From Acidimicrobiales bacterium (GTDB lineage: Bacteria > Actinomycetota > Acidimicrobiia > Acidimicrobiales > Palsa-688): a stretch of 17,285 nt of DNA. Where the stretch lies: NCBI GenBank assembly GCA_030039575.1, contig JASHVH010000472.1, forward strand, positions 1 through 17,285. The letters are read 5' to 3'. Under the pieces are notes generated by a model. It was not told the DNA's origin and did no database searches. It saw nothing but the letters and a program-made list of their open reading frames with translations. Made by a program: the position numbers and the translations under genes. Shown in pieces: positions 1 through 6,539 of this stretch (within the stretch, counting starts at the first letter, position 1; every line of letters begins with the position of its first letter).

Positions 1-650
1 ACAACGAGACCCACTTGGCGCTCCTGGCCGAACGCTGGCTCGGCGCCATACAAGGGGCCGACAATGCCCTCTACATCCAGGTAGGCATCGGCGTGGGGGC
101 GGGCATACTCATTGGTGGGCAGTTGTACCGGGGGGCGACCGGCGCCGCGGGCGAGATCGGCTACCTGCCGATGGCAGCACAGCGTCCTGAGTGCCCAGAT
201 GGCGTGGGGCAGTTCGAGGATTCGGCGGGAGGGAGAGCCTTCGCCAGACTTGGCCAGTGGGCGGCGGCGACGCCGGGCGGGGACCTGTTGCGCGAACTGG
301 CAGGTGGCGACCCGGAATTGGTCGACGCCGAGGTCGTCTTCGCCGCAGCCCTCCAGGGAGATACTGCCGCGCAGCGCGTCGTCGACGAGGTGGTCGGCCG
401 GCTGGCACGCGGCGTAGCGGCCGCCACAGTCCTGCTCAACCCGGCCGTGATCGTTATCGGGGGCGGGCTGTCGCGAGCCGGTCAGGCGTTACTAGGGGCC
501 CTTGAGCCGGCTGTCTGCGATCTGGTACCCGTGGCGCCACGCTTCGTGCTCTCGGCCCTGGGCGACGAGGCGGTGGCGCTCGGCGCAGTCAGGGCCGCGC
601 TCGACGCTGCCGAGGAGGAACTTTTCTCGTTCTCTCGAGAGCCGGCCTAA
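1..650 (+). CDS. ROK-family sugar kinase/regulator, 5'-truncated by the window edge
   Basis: The reading frame is open from base 3 to the TAA at 648-650 (about 215 residues). The first in-frame residues (NETHLALLAE) match the ROK active-site stretch around the conserved Asn (normally ND-N/A--A--E), so the true start lies upstream. The glycine-rich segment GIGVGAGILIGGQLYRG followed by ATGAAGEIGY is the classic ROK phosphate/sugar-binding core, and VIVIGGGLS near the C-terminus is the second ROK glycine motif. ROK proteins are cytosolic sugar kinases (glucose, fructose, N-acetylhexosamines) or sugar-responsive repressors. Here the zinc site is degenerate: the usual GEIGH is GEIGY, and the CxCGxxGC segment is reduced to a single Cys (PECPDGVGQFEDSAGG). 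The next gene, a sugar-phosphate isomerase-like protein, starts directly after the stop, which suggests an amino-sugar or hexose catabolic operon. Kinase versus regulator cannot be settled because the N-terminus is missing. Confidence 0.85.
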   Translation, partial: NETHLALLAERWLGAIQGADNALYIQVGIGVGAGILIGGQLYRGATGAAGEIGYLPMAAQRPECPDGVGQFEDSAGGRAFARLGQWAAATPGGDLLRELAGGDPELVDAEVVFAAALQGDTAAQRVVDEVVGRLARGVAAATVLLNPAVIVIGGGLSRAGQALLGALEPAVCDLVPVAPRFVLSALGDEAVALGAVRAALDAAEEELFSFSREPA

Positions 651-692
651 GTGCACGACACGCCGCCTGCCCCTCTAAAGGAGGACCAAAGT

Positions 693-1649
693 ATGTCATC
701 ACACACGGTTGCCAAGCCCGAACCGGATCTGTCGGCCTTTCACTATGACCTAGCCAGTTTCATCCCCTTCCGCGACCTTGAAGCCTGCCGGCGGGCCCGC
801 GGGATCCCGCGATCAGAGATAACACGTCACCCGAACCCCGATTTCAAGGTCCGGGTCATCGAGGACCGCCTCGCGTTCTACCAAAGCTTCGCCGACGACC
901 TGGTGGGGCGCATCCGCTCCGCGCGCGACGAAGGTTGCCCCTTTGTGGCAATTCTCCCTGTTGGCCCGATGCCCCAGTACGAGTTGGCCGCGCAGGCGAT
1001 CAATTCCGAGCGGCTGTCTCTTGCCCATGTGCACACGTTCAACATGGACGAGTACGCCAATGAGGACGGGGTGACTGCACCGGTGTCGTGGCCCGGCTCC
1101 TTCGAGGGCACGATGCGCGAACAGTTCTTCGGGCTGATCGACGAGGAGTTGCGGCCCCATGAGGACAACATTCATTTCCCCACCACAGCCGCTATCGGCG
1201 ACTACGGGACGATGATCGAAGACCTGGGGGGCGCCGACGTGTGCTACGGCGGCATCGGCTGGTGCGGCCACATTGCCTTTTGGGAAGCTCACCTGGGTTT
1301 CGAGTTCGCCGGAGACCTCGAGGCCTTCAAGCGTGCGGGCCCGCGCCTCGTCGAACTGCACCCGATGACGATCATGCAAAACGCCCTCCACTCGTTCAGC
1401 GGCGATTGGTCGCTGGTGCCGCCCAAGGCCAACAGCATCGGTCCGCAGGAGATCCTCGGTGCGCGCCACCGCAGCTTCTGGTTAGACGGCGACCTCGGAG
1501 GCGGTGTTTCGTGGCAACGCTTCATTGCCCGGCTGGTCGCGTACGGGCCGGTGTCGGAGTTCGTGCCCGGTTCCATCTTGCAGACAGCGCGAACTGATTA
1601 CACGGTCCTCGGGGGTGTCGCCGACGACGTCGTGGTCCACATGGCCTGA
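693..1649 (+). CDS. NagB-like glucosamine-6-phosphate deaminase/isomerase family protein
   Basis: The product has 318 residues from ATG 693, chosen because AAAGGAGG (677-684) lies 8 nt upstream; a GTG at 651 would extend it by 14 unconvincing residues. The protein has the glucosamine-6-phosphate isomerase/6-phosphogluconolactonase fold signature: HTFNMDEY (residues 114-121, containing the Asp that aligns with the NagB general base Asp72) and GGIGWCGHIAFWEAH (186-200). In E. coli NagB the latter is GGVGNDGHIAFNEP. His193 and Glu198 (NagB His143/Glu148) are kept, but the NagB Asp141 position is Cys191 and the phosphate loop GGTP reads GPMP. NagB converts glucosamine-6-phosphate to fructose-6-phosphate and ammonia. 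With these substitutions the protein may act on a related sugar phosphate. It follows the ROK gene immediately and is probably co-transcribed with it. Confidence 0.85.
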   Translation: MSSHTVAKPEPDLSAFHYDLASFIPFRDLEACRRARGIPRSEITRHPNPDFKVRVIEDRLAFYQSFADDLVGRIRSARDEGCPFVAILPVGPMPQYELAAQAINSERLSLAHVHTFNMDEYANEDGVTAPVSWPGSFEGTMREQFFGLIDEELRPHEDNIHFPTTAAIGDYGTMIEDLGGADVCYGGIGWCGHIAFWEAHLGFEFAGDLEAFKRAGPRLVELHPMTIMQNALHSFSGDWSLVPPKANSIGPQEILGARHRSFWLDGDLGGGVSWQRFIARLVAYGPVSEFVPGSILQTARTDYTVLGGVADDVVVHMA

Positions 1650-1696
1650 CCTCGTTGTGCCGCCAAGTTACGCCTTCCGAGTGACTGGGAGGCGCC

Positions 1697-1725
1697 CTGC
1701 CAAGAACTGGGCAGAGCGGTAGGCT
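1697..1725 (+). promoter_or_regulatory. Putative promoter for a leaderless mRNA of the secreted-protein gene
   Basis: CTGCCA (1697-1702), a 17-nt spacer and TAGGCT (1720-1725) form a sigma70-like promoter. The -10 box ends 6 nt before the ATG at 1732, so transcription would start at or next to the initiation codon, and no Shine-Dalgarno precedes the ATG. Leaderless mRNAs of this layout are common in actinobacteria. An inverted repeat CTGCC (1697-1701)/GGCAG (1710-1714) overlaps the -35 box and spacer and could be an operator. Confidence 0.5.
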
Positions 1726-1731
1726 GCGTGG

Positions 1732-2472
1732 ATGAAGCTTTCCGTGCTCAGTAGTTCTACGCGTCTGGTCGCGGCCTCGGCAGTCGTACTGGCCACCCTC
1801 GGCCTTCTGTCGGCCACTGCGGAGGCAGCAGGCGCCGGGGCCCCGACAACGAGCTCAGTGCTCACTTCGGCCAAGAGCGCGATCGGAAAGCAGACCAGCG
1901 TCCACCTGGTGCTGACGTCGAAGTCCAGTTCGACCGCGGTCGAAGAGCACATAAAGGCCGACCTGGAGAAGACCAGCGGTATCGAGACCATCTCGGTAGG
2001 CAGCGACACGGCCATCCTCAAGCTCACCCCCAACTACGCCTATTTATCGGGCAACTCGTCCGGGCTGACCAAACTCTTCGGGCTGACCTCGGCTGAGGTG
2101 AACAAAATCCATGGGCACTGGGTGTCGTTCAAAGCGGGCACAAGTCAGTACAAGGACCTAGCCGCTTCACTAACGGTTTCTTCAGTCGCCAGCGTCCTCC
2201 CCGCGGCCAAGGGCACGAAGCTGCACACGGCCACGCCCCCGGCCAAAAAGTGGTACACCCTGAAATGGGAGACGGCTGCGACCAGCTCGGAGCCGGCGTT
2301 GGCCAACACGCTCATCCTCTCGGCTATCGGCGCCACCCTGCCGGTTCAGGAGACGTCGACGGCTCCAGGAGGGGGCAAAGAGACAGTGGCTCTCTCCAAG
2401 TGGGGCGAGCACGTCCTGGTGAGCGCACCGGCCGCCGGGTCGACCATCCCCTTCTCCAACCTCTCTAGCTGA
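1732..2472 (+). CDS. Secreted protein of unknown function
   Basis: The product has 246 residues starting at ATG 1732. Residues 1-33 form a signal peptide: a short charged N-terminus (MKLSVLSSSTR), a hydrophobic core (LVAASAVVLATLGLLSA) and small residues around ATAEAAGAGA where cleavage is expected. There is no lipobox Cys, so it should be exported and released or wall-associated, not a lipoprotein. The mature part is rich in Ser, Thr, Ala and Lys and contains no cysteine. The pattern VHLVLTSKSSSTAVEEHIKAD, then a run of beta-prone segments ending in VALSKWGEHVLVSAP, is loosely reminiscent of the LppX/LprG lipid-carrier fold of actinobacteria, but I cannot confirm that family. It stands alone between a sugar-metabolism pair and a convergent gene. 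I do not recognise a specific function. Confidence 0.75.
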   Translation: MKLSVLSSSTRLVAASAVVLATLGLLSATAEAAGAGAPTTSSVLTSAKSAIGKQTSVHLVLTSKSSSTAVEEHIKADLEKTSGIETISVGSDTAILKLTPNYAYLSGNSSGLTKLFGLTSAEVNKIHGHWVSFKAGTSQYKDLAASLTVSSVASVLPAAKGTKLHTATPPAKKWYTLKWETAATSSEPALANTLILSAIGATLPVQETSTAPGGGKETVALSKWGEHVLVSAPAAGSTIPFSNLSS

Positions 2473-2496
2473 CATCTGCAGTCGCGGTCTGGCCAC

Positions 2497-2511
2497 CAGC
2501 GGCAGTCGCTG
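2497..2511. terminator. Small hairpin between convergent genes, possible weak terminator
   Basis: CAGCG (2497-2501) and CGCTG (2507-2511) form a 5-bp stem with a 5-nt loop in the 52-nt gap between the convergent secreted-protein and monooxygenase genes. There is no T-tract, so support is positional only. Confidence 0.25.
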
Positions 2512-2524
2512 ATCGTGGGCGCGC

Positions 2525-2860
2525 CTACTCGTTGCCGCCGGCTACAGCCATCTCGCCGAGCAGTGACCAGTCGTCCTGAGGAATTGTCACGTTGACGATG
2601 AGCGGTGTCTCGGTCAGATGGGCCGGCGCCGTTCGTTGAGCCTCTCGGAAATGCTCGGAGCCAACATGGGCGCCGGCCGCTTCACCGTCCCTGAACGCCT
2701 CGACCAACACGTACTCGTTGGGGTCATCAACACTGCGCGCCCAATCGAACCAGAGGCATCCCGGCTCTGAACGCGTTGCGCGGGTGAAGTCTCTAACGAT
2801 GTCCGGCCAGCGGTCGGCATCTTCCGGCTTGACGCGGAACTTAGCAGTGATGAAGATCAC
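2525..2860 (-). CDS. Antibiotic-biosynthesis monooxygenase (ABM/YgiN-like) domain protein
   Basis: The product has 111 residues, with a GTG start at 2860 preceded by a strong AGGAGG (complement of 2865-2870, 4-nt spacing). The whole protein is one ABM dimeric alpha/beta-barrel domain: MIFITAKFRVKPEDADRW, then EPGCLWFDWARSVDDPNEYVLVEAFRD and AHVGSEHFREA. This matches the family pattern of EPGC followed by the strand with E-W/F and H-----HF. Relatives include YgiN-like quinol monooxygenases and cofactor-free oxygenases of polyketide pathways; many genomic members have no assigned substrate. A cytosolic location is expected, since there is no signal sequence. It lies 90 nt downstream of the MutS-like operon on the same strand but has its own promoter-like region, so membership of that operon is doubtful. 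Confidence 0.85.
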   Translation of the reverse strand: MIFITAKFRVKPEDADRWPDIVRDFTRATRSEPGCLWFDWARSVDDPNEYVLVEAFRDGEAAGAHVGSEHFREAQRTAPAHLTETPLIVNVTIPQDDWSLLGEMAVAGGNE

Positions 2861-2895
2861 GGCGCCTCCTAAATCGAAGTGAGCTGCTCAGATTG

Positions 2896-2912
2896 AATAT
2901 ACCGAGGCTCGG
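2896..2912 (-). promoter_or_regulatory. Putative -10 box and palindromic operator for the ABM gene
   Basis: On the minus strand TATATT (complement of 2896-2901) is a near-consensus -10 about 35 nt before the GTG start. Directly upstream of it is the perfect 11-bp palindrome CCGAGGCTCGG (2902-2912), in a position where a bound repressor would block the promoter. No convincing -35 was found. Confidence 0.4.
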
Positions 2913-2950
2913 CTCATCCCGTGGTTAGCTTTGGCGGGGAGCACGGCCGC

Positions 2951-4492
2951 TTACGGCCATCCGTCAGGGTGAGGTGGACGGTTGCCCGGCGTTTCGACAA
3001 GAACGCTTTGCTGTCCGAAAACTCGACGGTACGAGTCCTGCCCAAAGCTCGTTGAGAGCGGCTCGCCTTCTCTTAGCTTGAAAGTACGTCTGCCGTCCCC
3101 CAGGCGCTCGGCGCGCAAGAACAAGGAGGTCCGCAGTTGATCGGAGTAAAAGGCGTCTGCGAGTTCGAACATGTGGGTAACGAAGATGACCTTGACGCCC
3201 AACTCTGTCATCGCCTTCACGACTTCCCGTCCAATCTCGGACCCTTCCCGCTCATTCGTCGAGGCGAACGACTCGTTGCACAATAAAAGACAGCCGGGAG
3301 CAACCTTGGCCGCGATCTCGCTCATCCGTCGCAGTTCTTCGTCGAACTTGCCGCTCGTCATCGTGGGGTCCTCCTCGCGCTTGAAGTGGGTGAAGATCCC
3401 AGTGGAAACATTGGCCTTGAAGTTGACCGCTGCTACGAACATCCCAGTCTCCATCATCATCTGTGCGAGCCCGAGACTGCGCAAGAACGTCGATTTGCCG
3501 CCCTGGTTGGCACCGGTGATCATGACGAGAGACTTCCCGTCGCCCGCCAGGTCGTTGCCGACCACCGGGTCATCGCTGCGTAGTGGTAGGCACACGTCAT
3601 AAAGTCCCTCAGCGGCCACAGCTAGCTCGTCGACCGCCCGGGGCTGGGGGAAGCAGATAACTTGGCCTTTATCCGATAGCCGATCACGGAGGTTCACGCA
3701 ACCGACATAAAACGCCAGCTCGCTCCGCACCATGGTGAAAAAACTCCGGATGTGCTCGGCCGACTGAGCCAGGGCGTTTGCGACCATGTTGATGCCGCGG
3801 GCTTGGAGGTCGCCGAGTATGCGCAAGCCGGCATCATCCCGGGTCGAGATCTCGAAGCTATAGCCAGAACGGTTCAGCCCCGAAAGCCGGTCCCTCAACC
3901 GTCTCGGGCGCGGGCGGCGGAGTACCAGCCCTGTAGCAGTATTGCCTTCGCCGAGGTTGGCGCTTATGAGCGTGCCCCCTCTGAAGCGGAGTTGGCTCAG
4001 ATGGTCTTCGATGTCGCGCATGTAGTCCTCGGCGAGTTCGTCGCAGACCATCTGGAAAAACCTGGAGAAACCGCCGGAGGAGAACTCCGTGGCATGCTCC
4101 TCACTGACTTGCCTGAGCCGCCTCAGGTAGCCCAATAGCAGCTCGACGGCGTTCAATGCCCGGCTAAGGATGGATTGGGGCGCACCGCTGTACAGCCCCC
4201 AGATCTTGCGTTCGGCTTCGACTGCTTCTGTTGCCAGATCGTAGATCTGTCTCACTACCGAAGGACGTTCCAGGGAGTCCGCCAGGACCTGTTGGCGGTA
4301 AGCGATCGAACTGAGGTCGGTCAAGCCCAGCAGGACCGCCCGCTTGGACATGTCGAAGATGACCTTGTCGCCCTGGGCCATGGCGGCGCAGAGGATGTCA
4401 AGCCCGAGATCCTTGGTCAAGGCCGCCGTGTTCGTAGGTAGTTCGCTCACGAGGTCTACGTCCCTGTCGGCGTACATAAGGTTGGCCTTCAT
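2951..4492 (-). CDS. MutS-like ABC ATPase (second of two), no mismatch-recognition domain
   Basis: The product has 513 residues from ATG 4492. That ATG forms an ATGA overlap with the stop of the preceding gene, so the longer frame opening at 4693 is rejected. The C-terminal half is a MutS domain V ATPase: Walker A GANQGGKST (residues 327-335), Walker B CLLLCNES (401-408), D-loop-like NESFASTNEREG, and an H-loop VTHMFELAD (TH at 439-440) equivalent to THY-EL in MutS. The N-terminal half is alpha-helical and resembles the lever/core helices of MutS. The N-terminal mismatch-binding domain with its F-x-E motif is absent, and the protein is far shorter than MutS (about 850 residues). The Walker B DE is replaced by NE. 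Last gene of the fluoride-riboswitch-headed operon. Probable role: DNA- or protein-remodelling ATPase, perhaps a heterodimer with the upstream paralogue (inference). Confidence 0.85.
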   Translation of the reverse strand: MKANLMYADRDVDLVSELPTNTAALTKDLGLDILCAAMAQGDKVIFDMSKRAVLLGLTDLSSIAYRQQVLADSLERPSVVRQIYDLATEAVEAERKIWGLYSGAPQSILSRALNAVELLLGYLRRLRQVSEEHATEFSSGGFSRFFQMVCDELAEDYMRDIEDHLSQLRFRGGTLISANLGEGNTATGLVLRRPRPRRLRDRLSGLNRSGYSFEISTRDDAGLRILGDLQARGINMVANALAQSAEHIRSFFTMVRSELAFYVGCVNLRDRLSDKGQVICFPQPRAVDELAVAAEGLYDVCLPLRSDDPVVGNDLAGDGKSLVMITGANQGGKSTFLRSLGLAQMMMETGMFVAAVNFKANVSTGIFTHFKREEDPTMTSGKFDEELRRMSEIAAKVAPGCLLLCNESFASTNEREGSEIGREVVKAMTELGVKVIFVTHMFELADAFYSDQLRTSLFLRAERLGDGRRTFKLREGEPLSTSFGQDSYRRVFGQQSVLVETPGNRPPHPDGWP

Positions 4493-6102
4493 AGGGCGTT
4501 TCTTCTCGTGAGCGATGCGTAAGTCAACCTGTATTTTCGGGCCAAGGCCATCGCGTATGCCCGGCCGTCCGCCGGCCGCCGTGTCAACTTGTAAGTCCGC
4601 ACATCGGGATCCTCGGGGACGACATCTGCCACCATGCTCACCGTCGCCTCGTTGAGGGAGGCCAGCTCGTCGGCGAAGGTGACGTACACGCACAGCGCGC
4701 CCAGGTCGCTCACCCGTCCCAAGATCTGTCCGCCAATGAAAAGCGAGTCAGCCAGCGTGGTGGAACTGAAGCTCTCGTTCATGACGAGGACGCTGCGGCC
4801 GGTGGCCTGTTCGAGCATATCGCGCACCCGCACGAGCTCGTCGTCGAGCTTCCCACGCAGGCTCTCGAGCCGCTCTTCTCGTTCGAAATGGCTGAAGATG
4901 CGGTCGGGCAGGGCGAGGCGAGCCCGCCGCGCCGGCACCGGGAGGCCGAGGCTGGCCAGGAAGTGAAGTTGGCCGAACATGCGGGCGAAGGTCGTCTTGC
5001 CGCCTTGGTTGGGCCCAGTCACAACCAGGACGCGTTCACGTCCTGCGAGTTCGAAGTCGTTGCAAATGATGGGAGAACCCCTGCCGGCAAGAGTGCTTGC
5101 CAGCGCGATGTCGTACGCACTCTCCACGCTGGTCACGCTCGAGTGCCCCGACACCTCGGGATAGCACAGCGGGAGCCCAGCGTCCTTCAATTTTTGTGTG
5201 AACTCGAGGTAGGCAAGGAAGAACTGGACCTCTCGGTCGAAGTTGGAGACGGTAGGGTCGACGAAGTCGTTATGGGCTGAGTAACACGCTTCCAGGCGCG
5301 CGAAGATCTCCGGGTAGAGCCTCGCCACCCGCTCCAGGACCTGCGCCTGCACATGGTTCGCGTCCCTGAGGTCTCGGTACTCGGTCAAAAATTCTTTGAC
5401 CTCCGCCTGCCTGAACTTGGAAAAAGTTTGCTCGATCTCCCAGCTGTAGTCGGGCTCTCCCGCGTAAGGGCCGACAGTCACTCGCGTGCCCCGGATGAGC
5501 ATCGAGTACTGGGTTCCCGCCAGGTCCGTGCGCAGCTGACGGACTTCCCTGCCGAGCGCGACGAAACCCTCGGAACGGGCGTAGTCCTCTAGGTAGAGCT
5601 TCAACCCTTTGAACCCCCTCGACCGGAGCGGCAGTCGTGCCAAGTCGTCGAGCAGACCTGTCACGGCCGCCCAATAATTCTCAGCCGCGTCGAGGAACCA
5701 TCCCTGCTTGAAGAACGGCGTCTCGATCTGGCTCATGCCCCTCAAGAAGGAGCGAGCCCGGCGCATGCGCTCGGCGAAAGCGCGCATGCGGTCCGCCACG
5801 TCGCTGTTATCGAGGTCCTGGCATACCTCCTGGCGATAGCGCACGTGGGCTTCCCCGAGCGGAGAATAGAAAAAGGCTGCTAGGTCATATTCTTCCCTTC
5901 CTGCCAGGATCTTGCTGACCACTTGGTCGAGGTGAAAATCACCGAAAAAGTCAGGCGCCTCCGAGTTCTCCTCACCCCCGGCTTGGGCAGGGCCCTCGAA
6001 AGGCACCCTGAAAGAGGGCAAAGCCTGTGGGGCAAATAGACGGTCTTGTGGTGGGGCAGGTGTCTCCTCAGCGTCGTCTCGGTAGAGGATCGAGGGGTTC
6101 AT
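4489..6102 (-). CDS. MutS-like ABC ATPase (first of two), no mismatch-recognition domain
   Basis: The product has 537 residues. ATG 6102 overlaps the previous stop as ATGA, and its own stop overlaps the next start as ATGA. Domain V of MutS is clear: Walker A GPNQGGKTT (363-371; canonical MutS has GPNMGGKST), Walker B SVLVMNES (437-444) and NESFSST (442-448) in place of the usual DELGRGTS. The H-loop THY-EL is VTFADEL (474-480), so its His is lost here although kept in the downstream paralogue. Residues 50-340 are mainly helical (core/lever-like); domains I and II of true MutS are missing. The first 50 residues are Pro/Glu-rich and probably flexible. The two paralogues share the NESF(S/A)ST signature and layout but are clearly diverged, which suggests an asymmetric heterodimer in which only some ATP sites are standard. 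Mismatch repair proper is unlikely. Confidence 0.87.
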   Translation of the reverse strand: MNPSILYRDDAEETPAPPQDRLFAPQALPSFRVPFEGPAQAGGEENSEAPDFFGDFHLDQVVSKILAGREEYDLAAFFYSPLGEAHVRYRQEVCQDLDNSDVADRMRAFAERMRRARSFLRGMSQIETPFFKQGWFLDAAENYWAAVTGLLDDLARLPLRSRGFKGLKLYLEDYARSEGFVALGREVRQLRTDLAGTQYSMLIRGTRVTVGPYAGEPDYSWEIEQTFSKFRQAEVKEFLTEYRDLRDANHVQAQVLERVARLYPEIFARLEACYSAHNDFVDPTVSNFDREVQFFLAYLEFTQKLKDAGLPLCYPEVSGHSSVTSVESAYDIALASTLAGRGSPIICNDFELAGRERVLVVTGPNQGGKTTFARMFGQLHFLASLGLPVPARRARLALPDRIFSHFEREERLESLRGKLDDELVRVRDMLEQATGRSVLVMNESFSSTTLADSLFIGGQILGRVSDLGALCVYVTFADELASLNEATVSMVADVVPEDPDVRTYKLTRRPADGRAYAMALARKYRLTYASLTRRNAL

Positions 6103-6539
6103 AGCTGGGCAATCGCTTCCTCAACTGCGGCCAGGAGCTGCCTGTGCAGTTGGGGCCAATCGTCGGGGATGTCATATAGTCCCCAGTGCTTGCGCAGCTT
6201 TTCAGGCGACATATCTATGAGGTCGGCCCACAGGATGTGCAGTGCTCCCCGCAGGGCCCGTCGCCCGTCGAGCACTGCCGGCTCGAGCCCAAGGGTGTTG
6301 GCCGCGATGTCGAGCGCTCTTTCGAGGGGCCCGAGGACGTGGTCCAGGTCCGGCACGCCTTCCAACGCGGAGAGCCGCCGGTTCGAGGAAACCTCTTGTT
6401 TCACTGTCGAGAGTTGGGTATCGATGTGGCGCAGCAGGACCACGATCCGTTCGAGTGCCGGCGTCGGCCGTAAAGACGACGGAGGCCCGCCCGGTCCATC
6501 ACTGCGGTTAGCGTCTGGCTCCCCGGTAGCTGCCATCAT
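6099..6539 (-). CDS. Small helical protein of unknown function between GTPase and MutS-like genes
   Basis: The product has 146 residues. ATG 6539 overlaps the GTPase stop (ATGA) and its own stop overlaps the next ATG, so it is translationally coupled on both sides; an in-frame ATG follows immediately at 6536. The first 28 residues are Gly/Pro/Asp-rich and likely disordered (GEPDANRSDGPGGPP). The rest is predicted helical, with heptad-like segments (ALERIVVLLRHIDTQLSTVKQEVSS; LDHVLGPLERALDIAANTL) and a C-terminal motif KHWGLYDIPDDWPQLHRQLLAAVEEA. No signal peptide, membrane segment, Cys or catalytic motif is seen. The position suggests an adaptor linking the GTPase with the MutS-like ATPases, but nothing in the sequence proves this. 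I do not recognise the family. Confidence 0.8.
   Translation of the reverse strand: MMAATGEPDANRSDGPGGPPSSLRPTPALERIVVLLRHIDTQLSTVKQEVSSNRRLSALEGVPDLDHVLGPLERALDIAANTLGLEPAVLDGRRALRGALHILWADLIDMSPEKLRKHWGLYDIPDDWPQLHRQLLAAVEEAIAQL

Noticed and set aside
2945..2958. GGCCG/CGGCC hairpin at the end of the MutS-like operon as a terminator
   Set aside because: The 5-bp stem spans the stop codon and has no T-tract on the minus strand, so termination cannot be claimed.
4493..4693. N-terminal extension of the second MutS-like frame
   Set aside because: The segment is Arg/Gly-rich, overlaps the preceding gene by about 200 nt, and the ATG at 4492 gives the ATGA overlap seen at the other junctions.
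2951..6102. Canonical mismatch-repair mutS genes
   Set aside because: Both proteins are 513-537 residues, lack the mismatch-recognition domain with F-x-E, and have altered Walker B and D-loop motifs.
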